This document shows, piece by piece, positions 8,201 to 17,107 of a DNA stretch of 48,518 nt (position 1 is its first letter; the number at the start of each line of letters is the position of its first letter). The position numbers and the translations under genes are program-made. The stretch is taken from assembly GCA_003562845.1 (NCBI GenBank), contig PWTL01000050.1:1-48518 (forward strand), read 5' to 3'. This stretch comes from Candidatus Acetothermia bacterium (lineage in GTDB: Bacteria > Bipolaricaulota > Bipolaricaulia > Bipolaricaulales > Bipolaricaulaceae). The notes under the pieces were generated by a model. That model had not been told where the DNA came from. It made no database searches and worked only from the letters and a program-made list of their open reading frames with translations.

Positions 8201-10750
8201 TCACTCCTGGTCCACGGAGCCGTCCTCATCCGAACCCGGGCTCTCTCCCTCATCCAGCTCCTCCTCAGGAGACCTCACCTCGCCTCCCAGCTCGTCGAGG
8301 AGGGGCACCAGCTCATCTGCCCGGAACCCAGGATCTGTATTGTGGATTCGCTGAAGGTCGCTGCGAGCCCGTTCCACTTCCCCCGCCTCGTGGCGCAGCA
8401 ACGCCCTCTGCCACAGTGCCTCCAGGCCGACAGCGGTCAACGGCTCCTCGGACCCTACTCTCTCCTCGTCCCCGGCGACCAGCTTGTCATACACTGCCAG
8501 CTTCTCCGCACGCGACTCCGCCACGCCTAGAGCCCTCTCGTATTGCTCGATCGCTTCGTCATACCCGCCCTGGGCCATGTACCCGTCACCCAGGCCGAGG
8601 AAGGCGTGTATGTTGCCGGGGTCCACCTCTATGATCATCTCGTACTGCTCCATGGCGGCGGCTGTTCTTCCCTGGTCTCTAAGGAATCCGGCTAGGCGAA
8701 AGCGCATGTCCACGTCATCGGGGCGCAACTCCACGATCCTGCGAGCTATCTCCTCCCGGGTCCCGACGTCCGGAGCCTGACGCAATCCCAACCTGTACTG
8801 CTCCACTGCGCGCTCGTCTTCCCCTTGCTCGCGGTAGATATCCCCCAGCCCCACGTACCCCTCAGGGCGATAGGGGAACTGCCTTGTCAGGTCGCGGAAG
8901 GCCGCCTCAGCATCCGCCTCTCTGCCCACCGCGGCCAGCGCGCGAGCACGCTTCAGCTGAACCTGCGACGTGGGGTTCCTGGCGAATGCCGCCTGATACC
9001 TCTCCAAGGCACCTGCAGCGTCGCCCTTCTCCATCAGCACGTCGCCCATGAGGGTCAGCGCGGTCACGTTACGCTCGTCCTCGGCCAACACTTCTTGCAG
9101 GAGTTCCTCTGCCCGGTCGAAGGAGCCGTCTCCCAAGTGAGCTCCCGCCAGCTTGACCTTGAGACTTAGGCTGTCGGGATCTCTGTCCAAGGCCTCCTCG
9201 TAATACCCCGTAGCACGCCCGAACAGCCCCTCAGCCATGGCCACGTCCCCCAGTCCGACGTACGCGCCCACGAAATCAGGGTCTACCTCCAGAGCGCGCT
9301 CATACTGCTCTCGGGCCTGCACATACTCGCCTTGCTCGCGGTACACCTCGCCCATCCGATAGCGGGCGATGGTCTGGTCCGGATCCAGGCTGAGAATCCT
9401 CTGCAACACCGACTCGTCTGCCTCCCCTGTCCCGGCAAACCTCAGGTAGTAGTCCAGCGCCGCCTCCCGGTGTCTCGCTGCTGCTTCCCGTGCCGCCTCC
9501 AGCCGGGATTCTTCCTCCGCGCTCGGCTCGTCCAACTCTTCCAGCTGGCTCACCCGACCCAGAGCATCATTCCTCACAGACTCATGCATGCGGCCAAGGT
9601 AGAACTGCACGTTGAGGTCAACGACTTCCCCGGCGTCATACGACTGCTCCAGAACCTCCAACCCCGCCTCGTTGTCCTGTCTATAGGACACAAAAGCCTT
9701 GACCAGCAGGTCCCTGATCTCCACGTTGGCCGCCCGGCGCAGATCCCGGTACCACTCGTCCCACTTCCTCTCACGCTGTTCAGCGACGTAGCTTTCGCGG
9801 ACCTCGTCGCGGACATCCTCCAACGGGGCATACACAGGTCCCTGGCGCTCCAGCAGCTTCACTATGTGCTGGTAGTCGCCCTCGCCCACCAGGGTGATGC
9901 GCCCCACCTCCAGGTCGAAGGCCACCGACTCCACCTGAGAGGAGAGCCCCGACTCTCCATAGCTGAACCAGTCCGTCTCCCCCCCAGCCTCACGGGTCTC
10001 CTCGTGCAGAGAGTGCTCCTCTGCCAAAGCGGACCAGTCAGCGTCCTCGGCGCCCACCTCTGCCAACAGTCTATCAGCGAGGGCTGCATCTTGGACCTGG
10101 ATGTAGCCGACCCTAATCCTCTCCGGCTCTTCCCTGTACCGCTCTCGGTGCTCGGCGTAGTACTCCTCGAGCTCTTCCTCGGTGGGCTCGATCTCCCCCA
10201 CAACTGTGCGCCGCAGCCGTTCGTTCTCCAGCTCCCGCTCCACCGCGGCCCGCAGCTCGCGCTGGAAGTCCTGCAAGGTCATCCCCTGAACCGTCAGGTA
10301 CTGCTCCAACAGGGCCTCGTCTCCGTCCACCTGCTCCAAGTACTGCCCGTATTGCTGGTCAAACGCCGCGTCCACTTCCTGAGAGGGGACACTTATGCGA
10401 AGGCGCCTGGCCTCTTGAGCCAACAGCGCCGTTCTGATGAAGTTCTCAGTGGCCTCAGCCACCAGCTGCTGCCTGCGGAACGAGCCATCGGCTCCCCGTA
10501 GCTCCCTGGTGAAGTCGAGGCCGTACATCTCGTACATCTGGATGTACTGATTCACTAGGCGTTCATAACGCTCCCCCAGTTGTTGTCTGGTCAACTCCCG
10601 TCCCGCTACCGAAACGATCGTCTCCTCAGCAGTCCCAGGCTCGGCGGGAGAGAAACGCTGCAGCATTCCCATCCCAAATATGCTCAAGGCAAACCCGATG
10701 GCCACCGTCCACACAATTGCCTTCCGGTAGCGATGGAAGAACCGGTTCAT
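8201..10750 (-). CDS. Membrane-anchored SurA/PpiD-like PPIase fused to TPR repeats
   Basis: An 849-residue protein. Residues 10-30 form one membrane anchor after a basic start (MNRFFHRYRKA), placing the rest outside the cytoplasm. Residues about 45-200 form a SurA/PpiD-like N-terminal chaperone region, followed by a parvulin-type domain (about 200-320, with FSYGESG and VGRITLVGEGDYQHIVKLLER). The second half has about 8-9 tetratricopeptide repeats, seen in repeated cores such as YRMGEVYREQGEY and GLGDIYREQGEDERAVEQY. The tail is acidic. A role in folding or handling exported proteins is likely. PpiD and TPR regions are normally separate proteins. The ATG overlaps the stop of the AtpZ-like gene. 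Confidence 0.82.
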   Translation of the reverse strand: MNRFFHRYRKAIVWTVAIGFALSIFGMGMLQRFSPAEPGTAEETIVSVAGRELTRQQLGERYERLVNQYIQMYEMYGLDFTRELRGADGSFRRQQLVAEATENFIRTALLAQEARRLRISVPSQEVDAAFDQQYGQYLEQVDGDEALLEQYLTVQGMTLQDFQRELRAAVERELENERLRRTVVGEIEPTEEELEEYYAEHRERYREEPERIRVGYIQVQDAALADRLLAEVGAEDADWSALAEEHSLHEETREAGGETDWFSYGESGLSSQVESVAFDLEVGRITLVGEGDYQHIVKLLERQGPVYAPLEDVRDEVRESYVAEQRERKWDEWYRDLRRAANVEIRDLLVKAFVSYRQDNEAGLEVLEQSYDAGEVVDLNVQFYLGRMHESVRNDALGRVSQLEELDEPSAEEESRLEAAREAAARHREAALDYYLRFAGTGEADESVLQRILSLDPDQTIARYRMGEVYREQGEYVQAREQYERALEVDPDFVGAYVGLGDVAMAEGLFGRATGYYEEALDRDPDSLSLKVKLAGAHLGDGSFDRAEELLQEVLAEDERNVTALTLMGDVLMEKGDAAGALERYQAAFARNPTSQVQLKRARALAAVGREADAEAAFRDLTRQFPYRPEGYVGLGDIYREQGEDERAVEQYRLGLRQAPDVGTREEIARRIVELRPDDVDMRFRLAGFLRDQGRTAAAMEQYEMIIEVDPGNIHAFLGLGDGYMAQGGYDEAIEQYERALGVAESRAEKLAVYDKLVAGDEERVGSEEPLTAVGLEALWQRALLRHEAGEVERARSDLQRIHNTDPGFRADELVPLLDELGGEVRSPEEELDEGESPGSDEDGSVDQE

Positions 10751-10995
10751 CTGTCTTCGTCACCCCCATGGTCATACAGGGTACGGGCTACAAGCTTCCA
10801 AGCCGACCATATCCCCGAAGCCAAGCCCACAATGATCCCTATCAGCTGACCGAACCGGCCGCCGACTAGAAGATCGACCCCGTACCCCAAACCGTATCCG
10901 ACAAGCACTCCCCCCACCACCACAAACCCCAGCTGCCCGACCTGGGCGAACGTCCGTAGGGCGGTGGTCCAGGGTCTAGATTTCTCCCTCTTCAG
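10747..10995 (-). CDS. AtpZ/AtpI-like small membrane protein, CTG start proposed
   Basis: An 82-residue frame between spoVS and the PPIase gene that has no ATG/GTG/TTG start at a sensible place. It has two membrane segments (QLGFVVVGGVLVGYGLGYGV and LIGIIVGLASGIWSAW) linked by DLLVGGRFGQ, and a short charged tail ending in DHGGDEDR. This two-helix glycine-rich pattern resembles AtpZ/AtpI proteins, which accompany F-type ATP synthases. I propose CTG at 10995, preceded by AGGGAGG about eight bases away, giving the N-terminus MKREKSRPW. The first 20 bases overlap the end of spoVS, and the stop overlaps the next start (ATGA), which supports the frame. No other atp genes are in the window. Confidence 0.62.
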   Translation of the reverse strand: MKREKSRPWTTALRTFAQVGQLGFVVVGGVLVGYGLGYGVDLLVGGRFGQLIGIIVGLASGIWSAWKLVARTLYDHGGDEDR

Positions 10996-11302
10996 GTACT
11001 GTCCCTCCCTGTCGCGTCCGCGGCTTCAGCCTGGCCACCGGAGTTCGCGATCGCACGGTGAGCCGCACCGCCGTCTTCATCTCCCCGTTGATCTCCACAT
11101 CCACGAAGGAAGGCACAAAGAACAAGTCCAAGCCACTGGGCGCCACGTAGCCACGAGCGATTGCTACGCACTTTACCGCCTGGTTCACCGCCTTCGGCCC
11201 GATGGCCTGAATCTCGGCGGTCCCCTCCTCACGGATCGTGTTCGCCACTGCCCCTGCCGCTGCGCTTGGGTCGGAACCTGACGCGACCTTCAGTGTGCTC
11301 AC
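10976..11302 (-). CDS. spoVS: Stage V sporulation protein S (SpoVS/Alba-like)
   Basis: A 108-residue protein with the conserved SpoVS core: TLKVAS at the start, AEIQAIGPKAVNQAVKCVAIA, ARGYVAPSG and a final VDVEINGEMKTAVRL. GTG at 11302 is chosen because AAGGAGG lies just before it and alignment with known SpoVS begins there; a longer frame exists. SpoVS has an Alba-like fold, is essential for late sporulation in Bacillus and also occurs in non-sporulating lineages. Here it carries an extra C-terminal tail of about 20 residues. It follows RNase Y, a neighbourhood known from several phyla. Confidence 0.93.
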   Translation of the reverse strand: MSTLKVASGSDPSAAAGAVANTIREEGTAEIQAIGPKAVNQAVKCVAIARGYVAPSGLDLFFVPSFVDVEINGEMKTAVRLTVRSRTPVARLKPRTRQGGTVPEEGEI

Positions 11303-11318
11303 GTTCGCCTCCTTCAGC

Positions 11319-12845
11319 TCAACGTGCTGTCTCCACATACTGGGACTGCCTAATCACCGTAACCTTTATCTCGCCGGGATACTTGATCTGCTCTTCAATC
11401 TGGCGTGCCACATCATACGCCAGCTTGGCGGCCATGTCATCGGAGGTGTTCTCGGGTTTCACCATCACCCGCACCTCCCGGCCGGCCTGCAAAGCAAACG
11501 CCTCCTTGACCTGGGGATACGAGCGGCAGAGCTTCTCCAGTTCCTCCAGTCGCTGCACGTATCGCTCGTACGTCTCCTTGCGGGCCCCGGGCCGCGCGGC
11601 AGACAGCGTGTCTGCCGCTTGGATCAGGACCGCCGTTATAGTTGCCGGATCGACGTTTTCGTGATGTGCAGCCACGGAGTTGACAATAGGCCAAGGCTCG
11701 CCATACCTCCTGGCCAAGTCCGCTCCGATCAGGGCATGTGGCCCTTCCACATCGTGGTCCACGGCCTTACCGATATCGTGCAGAAGACCCGCCCGCTTCG
11801 CAGGTTCGGGATCAATGCCGATCTCCTGGGCCAACAAGCGGCCCAAGAAGCTTACCTCCAGGGAGTGCTGCAGTTGGTTCTGCCCGTAACTGGTGCGAAA
11901 GTGCAGCCGGCCCAGGAGGGCAAGCAGCTCAGGGGGAAGATCGACGCCCGCTTCGAACGCCGCACGCTCCCCATGCTCCTGGATCAGCTCCTCAACCCGT
12001 CCCTTTGCCTTACGGACCTTCTCCTCTATATGGGCTGGATGGATGCGCCCGTCCTCCAGCAGACGCTCCAAAGCCAGACGTGCCACCTCTCGGCGAATGG
12101 GATGGAATGAGGACAACACCACTACGTCCGGGGTGTCATCGACCAACACCTCCACTCCGGTGACAGCCTCAAACATACGTATATTACGGCCTTCGCGACC
12201 GATGATCCTCCCTTTGAAGTCATCGCTGGGAAGAGGAACGGAGGTCACAGTGGCTTCCTCAGCATAATCCACAGCGTAGCGCTGTACCGCATTGGCCAGC
12301 GCCCTGCGTGCCCGGCGCTCGGCGTCCTGCTTCGCCCGGCGCTCGACCTCCCCTATCTTCTTGGCGAAGTATCGCTCCGACTCCGACTCCACAAGCTTCA
12401 GCAAATACTCCTTCGCTTCCTCCTGGCTAAAACCGGACAGCCTCTCAAGCAGCGACCGTTGTTCCGTCAACAACTGTTGGCCCGCCTCCAACGTGCGCTG
12501 GAGTTCCGCCTCGTCCTTGCGCAGAGAATCCTCCAGCATCTCCAAATGGCTGCTACGGGCCACCAACCGTTCTTCTTTCTGCAAAACCCGTTCCGCCATC
12601 TGCTCAAGCTCTGCTTCCTTGCGGCGCAAGCGCTCCTCTTCTCGCTCACGTGCCTCCTGTATCTCTTGCTGTGCGGAAAGGAGCGTCTCTCTTCGCGCGT
12701 GCTCGGCCTCTTCACGGGCCGCCTCCAAAAGCGCATCCGCGCGTCGCCCCACGAGTTTGTTACGGAGTTCAACGATCAAGATGCCGCCGGCCAACCCCAG
12801 GAGGAGCGTGATAGACGCAATGAGCGCGCTGATGAGCACGTACAT
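11319..12845 (-). CDS. rny: Ribonuclease Y
   Basis: RNase Y is a membrane-bound endoribonuclease that starts mRNA decay. Order: one N-terminal membrane helix (3-25), a long charged coiled coil (30-190), a KH RNA-binding domain with GRIIGREGRNIR (212-223), and an HD domain with GQNQLQHS (321-328) and the metal-binding LLHDIGKAVDHD (354-365). Length (508) and order match the family. A GA-rich GAGGAGG lies upstream of the ATG. Confidence 0.97.
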   Translation of the reverse strand: MYVLISALIASITLLLGLAGGILIVELRNKLVGRRADALLEAAREEAEHARRETLLSAQQEIQEAREREEERLRRKEAELEQMAERVLQKEERLVARSSHLEMLEDSLRKDEAELQRTLEAGQQLLTEQRSLLERLSGFSQEEAKEYLLKLVESESERYFAKKIGEVERRAKQDAERRARRALANAVQRYAVDYAEEATVTSVPLPSDDFKGRIIGREGRNIRMFEAVTGVEVLVDDTPDVVVLSSFHPIRREVARLALERLLEDGRIHPAHIEEKVRKAKGRVEELIQEHGERAAFEAGVDLPPELLALLGRLHFRTSYGQNQLQHSLEVSFLGRLLAQEIGIDPEPAKRAGLLHDIGKAVDHDVEGPHALIGADLARRYGEPWPIVNSVAAHHENVDPATITAVLIQAADTLSAARPGARKETYERYVQRLEELEKLCRSYPQVKEAFALQAGREVRVMVKPENTSDDMAAKLAYDVARQIEEQIKYPGEIKVTVIRQSQYVETAR

Positions 12846-12888
12846 CCCCCTCCTCGGGCGCTAACCGACCGTCCTAGGATTCCTGACT

Positions 12889-15681
12889 TTAGTCTCCGCG
12901 GCGGCGGCGCTCAACCCACAGGCTGGCCGCTGGAAGGAATACAAGGCTTCCCAAGAGTGTAAAGCCCAAGCCTATCAAAGCTGAAGTACCTAGCAACCGT
13001 AGCCCCGGGGTACCGGCGGTTATCAGCGCCCCAAAGACGAGCATGGTTGCCAGGGAGGTAACGGCCACTGGAACTGCAGAAGACGATGCTCCCCGCGCCA
13101 CCGCCCCCGGACCTCCGGCCCCCTCTTCCTGTATGCGGTGCAAAATGTGCACCGCCGAGTCCACTCCGATCCCTATCAACAGCGGGGACACCACGATGTT
13201 CGTGAAGTTGAACGATATGTCGAGCACGTGCATGCCCGCCAACATCCATACATACCCGATGACAAGTGGCGCCAGAGCGAGGATTCCTTCGGAGAAGGTG
13301 CGCAAGCTACGCCAGACCAAGACCGTAATCAAAAACGCCGCAAGAGCTGTTGAGATAAGGAAGTCCCGCTTCATGTACGACTCGAGGTGCACCTGAATCT
13401 CTGGCAGCCCAAAGTACTCTACGTCCACCCCACGGGCCCAAGACACGAACTCTCTCAGCTCCTCCGTACCGTAGATATCGGCACTCATCTGGGCGCGGAG
13501 GACATACCGTCCTCTGGGGGTGTAGTACTGTCCGCGCAGTTCCGCGGGGAGGATCTCCATCAGCTGCGCCAACAGCTCCTCTTCCGGAGGGAGCCCCTCC
13601 ACTCCCTCCACAAACGAGCGCACCACAGCCAGATCATCTTGCATAGCCGCAATCAGGGGCAGCAGTTGTTCGGGGTTCAGCTCCTCCAGCTCCTCCAACA
13701 ACTCAATGAGCTCCCCGCTGACGGCAGAAAGGTCACGTGCTTGCCGTCCCCATCCAGAGAGCACGGCTCTGAGTTCCAGCTGGGACAGCCCGGCCACCCA
13801 AGCTTGAGCGGCGGAAGTGATGTCCGGCAACCCCTCCATAGCCGCCTGCAGCCCCACAAGCGCCTCGTGCGTCTCGTAAACCGGCAAATCCACCACGGAC
13901 GCCCGGCCGCGCAACAACTCTTGCGGGAGGAGATATCGTGCCGATCTTGTGGCCTGCACCGTGGGCTGTTCATTGAGCAGCTGTTCCAGTGCCGACAGCT
14001 GCGCCGGCGATTCGGGGAAGAACACGAAATAGTCGCCAAGCGGAAGCTCCACATCGAACTCCCCCACGATTTCCTCGCCGACCTGCTTGGCCCGCGTTGT
14101 CGGGGCGAGTTCGGCCGACGTGAACTCGAACCCCACTTGGCCGGCCTGATATACCATGGCCAGGGTGGCCAAGAGGAAAAGGCTTACCACCGCCCTCCGC
14201 TGCACCAGGAGGTGGCGGTACCCGCGCCGAAACAGAGACTGCCCCCGCGGGACGACCTCCCGAAACCGCCGACGAAAGGTAACGTATGCCAGGACAACCA
14301 AGCTGGGAGTGAGGAGCATTGCTGCCACATAGGCGACGATAGTTCCCACTCCCATGATGATCCCCATCTCTGCCATAGCCGGAGAGCGAGATACGAGCAG
14401 GCACAAAAACACGCCACACGTCGTAAGGGCCGCGGTCAACGACGCAGCCCCCTTGCGATAGATGGCTGTTGCCGTTGCTTGGCCGACCGAGTGCCCTGTG
14501 GCTCTCTCCTCGGCGTAGCGAGCCAGAAGGTGCACTGTGAAGTCAACTCCATATCCCAGCACCAAGGCTGGGAGGAAAGCGGTCACCAGGTTGAACCCGT
14601 CCACCGCCAGCCGGGCCCAAGCCATGGTAAACAGGGCCGATACGAGCATCGGCACCAAGGCCACCACGGTCAAGAAGAAGCTGGAGAAAGTGACCAGCAA
14701 GATAATCAGCACACCGGCAGAGGAGATAATGGTGGTCAGGTACATGTCCTGCCGGATGATCTCGTCCGCCTCCGTACTGACAACGTAGATCCCCGTCAGA
14801 TCGGCCAGCACTCCCATCTCGTCCAGCTCCGCCCGGGCGGTGGCTTCGCGCACCAGCCGTGTGATCGTCTTGTTGTAGTCGATGGACTCATGAGCCGGCC
14901 GCTGAGGAAAGACCTGCAGCACAAGCCGCGCAGAGTCACGGGAGAACAGAGGCTCCCCGTCCTCCGGCGGAGGCGGTCGCTCGTGAATAGTCCGGATGAG
15001 CTGAACAGCCTCGTCGAGCAATGGCTGAACCTCAGGCAGCCTGTCCAATGTGTCCAGCCCGGACCACCCTGTGCGAACCAGTCGCGAAAGCGCAGAGATC
15101 AGCTGGTCGTATTCCAGTCTGGTCTGAGGTTCCGGGAGCCCCTCCACGTTTTCCACTCGGGATACAATGTCCAGTCGCCCCCCATCGCCCTGCGGAGGCA
15201 CCGGCAGAATGTGGAGTATCTGCTCGGCGATCTCCCTCAGACGAGCGATGTCCTCGGGAGCCAATGCCCAAAACAGGAGGAGTTCTTCCGGAATGTCCAG
15301 ACCCTCTCCCACCCGGTACGAAGCCATACGGATCTCCGGATGATCGAGTTCCTGGAGCAGTCGCTCAGCGGCCCCGGCGAGCAGCGCCCTGCGGTCCGCC
15401 GTGTCTTCCGAAGGGGAGCGCAGGGTGAGGAGTACAGCCATATAGTCCACTCCCTCCAGCTCCTCCTGCTTGCGCTGGTAGCTCTCCACCAGTGGGTCGC
15501 CCTTGGGAAGGAGGTCCAGATAAGAACTGCGGATCGGGAGATCGCGGACGTAGTACAGCGACAATCCCGCCAACACGCCCACCACGACGACCACAGCCAG
15601 AGCCTGCCGTCGCGACAGATAGACGATCCCATCGAGCAGGCGCCCGCGCCAGGGCCGCCTGTTACGGGGCCTGTACTTCAT
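12889..15681 (-). CDS. RND superfamily exporter (MMPL domain protein)
   Basis: A 930-residue inner-membrane protein with two similar halves. Each has one membrane helix, a large external loop and a block of five helices. The key RND motif occurs in both blocks: GYGVDFTVHLL in the first and GIGVDSAVHIL in the second. Relatives include MmpL and hopanoid/lipid transporters (HpnN), which move hydrophobic compounds using the proton gradient; substrate is unknown here. It overlaps the 3' end of nusA by 20 bases, so it is translated from the rimP-nusA transcript. Confidence 0.88.
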   Translation of the reverse strand: MKYRPRNRRPWRGRLLDGIVYLSRRQALAVVVVVGVLAGLSLYYVRDLPIRSSYLDLLPKGDPLVESYQRKQEELEGVDYMAVLLTLRSPSEDTADRRALLAGAAERLLQELDHPEIRMASYRVGEGLDIPEELLLFWALAPEDIARLREIAEQILHILPVPPQGDGGRLDIVSRVENVEGLPEPQTRLEYDQLISALSRLVRTGWSGLDTLDRLPEVQPLLDEAVQLIRTIHERPPPPEDGEPLFSRDSARLVLQVFPQRPAHESIDYNKTITRLVREATARAELDEMGVLADLTGIYVVSTEADEIIRQDMYLTTIISSAGVLIILLVTFSSFFLTVVALVPMLVSALFTMAWARLAVDGFNLVTAFLPALVLGYGVDFTVHLLARYAEERATGHSVGQATATAIYRKGAASLTAALTTCGVFLCLLVSRSPAMAEMGIIMGVGTIVAYVAAMLLTPSLVVLAYVTFRRRFREVVPRGQSLFRRGYRHLLVQRRAVVSLFLLATLAMVYQAGQVGFEFTSAELAPTTRAKQVGEEIVGEFDVELPLGDYFVFFPESPAQLSALEQLLNEQPTVQATRSARYLLPQELLRGRASVVDLPVYETHEALVGLQAAMEGLPDITSAAQAWVAGLSQLELRAVLSGWGRQARDLSAVSGELIELLEELEELNPEQLLPLIAAMQDDLAVVRSFVEGVEGLPPEEELLAQLMEILPAELRGQYYTPRGRYVLRAQMSADIYGTEELREFVSWARGVDVEYFGLPEIQVHLESYMKRDFLISTALAAFLITVLVWRSLRTFSEGILALAPLVIGYVWMLAGMHVLDISFNFTNIVVSPLLIGIGVDSAVHILHRIQEEGAGGPGAVARGASSSAVPVAVTSLATMLVFGALITAGTPGLRLLGTSALIGLGFTLLGSLVFLPAASLWVERRRRGD

Positions 15682-16603
15682 CTCCGGACGGCGTCCGGAT
15701 CTGGATGCTATATCCGGTCAGCTTGGCGGCCAGTTCAACGCTCTGCCCGTCACGGCCGATGGCGAGCGAGACCTCGTTGGCCGGCACAGTCACAGTCGCC
15801 GCTCGCGCCTCTTCGTCCACTTCCACCGCCCGGACGCTGGCCGGCGCCAAGCAGCCACGAATTATGTCTCGCAGTTCCTCGCTCCAACGGATGATGTCCA
15901 CCTTCTCCCCGGACAGCTCCCGAGAAACTGAGCGGATGCGGCTTCCCCCAGCCCCCACACAGGTTCCCACAGGGTCGATGCGCGGATCCAACCCTCGCAC
16001 GAGCACCTTGCTGCGCACCCCGGGGATGCGAGCCACCTCCACCACCTCCAACAAACCCTGCTCAACCTCCGGAACCTCCAGCTCGAGCAGCTTGGCCACG
16101 AACTGCGGGTGTGCTCGCGAGACGAACAGCCGCGGATCCCCCTGCGTTCTCTCCACTTCGTACAGGTACGCCCGCAGCCGACGGCCGGGGACGTAGCGCT
16201 CGCCGGGGATTCTTTCCCGTTCGGGCATGAACGCCTCGGCCTCCCCGAGGTTGATCCACACGCTGCGCCCCTCAAAGCGGTGGACTGACCCGTTGAGGAT
16301 TTCCCCCACCCGTTCCGAGTACATGTCGTACAGAATCTCCCGCCGGTGCTTGAGGATCTCCTGGCGAAACACCTCTTCCGCCCGGCGCGTGGCAATGCGG
16401 CTTAGGTCCTCCCAGATCAGCCGCTCGCCGTCTACTTTAACATCTCCCGAATTCCTATCGATGGACACGTGCTCGGGAGTGCTCCCGAACTCAAGGGCAT
16501 ATGCTGCAGCTATCCCTCGCTCCATGGCTACATAAGCCGCTTCCCTGTCGATACCGCGCTCCCGGGCCATTTCCTCCAAGGCCTCCAGGAAGTCGATGTT
16601 CAT
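15662..16603 (-). CDS. nusA: Transcription termination/antitermination factor NusA
   Basis: NusA binds RNA polymerase and nascent RNA to control pausing and termination. Order: N-terminal RNAP-binding domain (1-100), S1 domain (about 105-170), KH1 with DPVGTCVGAGGSRIR and GEKVDIIRW, and KH2 with NEVSLAIGRDGQSVELAAKLTG near the end. At 313 residues it is on the short side and lacks the acidic repeats of proteobacteria. The start overlaps the rimP stop. Confidence 0.96.
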   Translation of the reverse strand: MNIDFLEALEEMARERGIDREAAYVAMERGIAAAYALEFGSTPEHVSIDRNSGDVKVDGERLIWEDLSRIATRRAEEVFRQEILKHRREILYDMYSERVGEILNGSVHRFEGRSVWINLGEAEAFMPERERIPGERYVPGRRLRAYLYEVERTQGDPRLFVSRAHPQFVAKLLELEVPEVEQGLLEVVEVARIPGVRSKVLVRGLDPRIDPVGTCVGAGGSRIRSVSRELSGEKVDIIRWSEELRDIIRGCLAPASVRAVEVDEEARAATVTVPANEVSLAIGRDGQSVELAAKLTGYSIQIRTPSGDEVQAP

Positions 16604-17070
16604 CGTCCCTCCCGCTTCGGCTCGAAGACGACTTGGGCCCGGGCCACCTCGGCCAGGGGAAGCTCAACAGTCTCCCCGTCCACATCCATAGTTACTGTCT
16701 CGCCGCTAAGCCCGTCAAGACGTCCGACCATGTTCCTCTGCCCTTCCCGTGGCCGCTGAAGCCGCACGCGGATCATCTTCCCCACGGCGCGGTGATAGTG
16801 CCACAGCTCGTACAGGCTCCGTTCAATACCCGGAGAGGAGACCTCAAGCATGTACGGAGTTCGCAGAGTCTCCTCACGATCGAGGACCCGTTCTATGGCC
16901 CGGCTGGCTCGCTCGCAATCCGCACTGGTCACCCCATCCGCGGTGTCGATGTACACCAGCAGCCGCCCCTGGCCCTCGCCACCAGAGAGCTCCCAGTGGT
17001 ACAACTCCACCCCGGCGCTCGCAGTGCCCTCACGGAGCAACGAATCCATCTTTTCCGGGAACATGACCAT
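16600..17070 (-). CDS. rimP: Ribosome maturation factor RimP
   Basis: A 156-residue RimP, needed for 30S assembly. Recognisable are YHWELSGGEGQGRLLVYID, the motif LEVSSPGIERSL (family hallmark SSPGLdRpL) and the C-terminal SH3-like domain ending EVARAQVVFEPKR. rimP-nusA is a universal pair. Two ATGs, 6 bases apart, are possible; neither has a Shine-Dalgarno, but a consensus promoter ends 8 bases before the first, suggesting a leaderless message. Confidence 0.95.
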   Translation of the reverse strand: MVMFPEKMDSLLREGTASAGVELYHWELSGGEGQGRLLVYIDTADGVTSADCERASRAIERVLDREETLRTPYMLEVSSPGIERSLYELWHYHRAVGKMIRVRLQRPREGQRNMVGRLDGLSGETVTMDVDGETVELPLAEVARAQVVFEPKREGR

Positions 17071-17078
17071 GTTTTGCC

Positions 17079-17107
17079 ATTATACTTACCCCGTGCCATG
17101 GTCACAA
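17079..17107 (-). promoter_or_regulatory. Promoter of rimP, overlapping a divergent promoter
   Basis: On the minus strand TTGTGA, 17 bases and a perfect TATAAT end 8 bases before the rimP ATG. On the plus strand the overlapping TATACT (17081-17086) lies 11 bases before the rluD-like ATG. Both messages would have almost no leader. Confidence 0.65.

Noticed and set aside
9332-10501. 389-codon plus-strand frame
   Set aside because: Shadow of the repetitive PPIase-TPR gene; its Leu/His/Gln-rich composition mirrors the acidic repeats.
13387-15894. 835-codon open frame on the plus strand
   Set aside because: It is exactly opposite the RND exporter gene, is rich in His, Gln, Arg and Pro, and has no domain; long antisense frames are expected in high-GC DNA.
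16501-17097. Upstream extension of the rluD-like frame
   Set aside because: Opposite nusA and rimP, no homology; the pseudouridine synthase fold begins at ATG 17098, next to a promoter.
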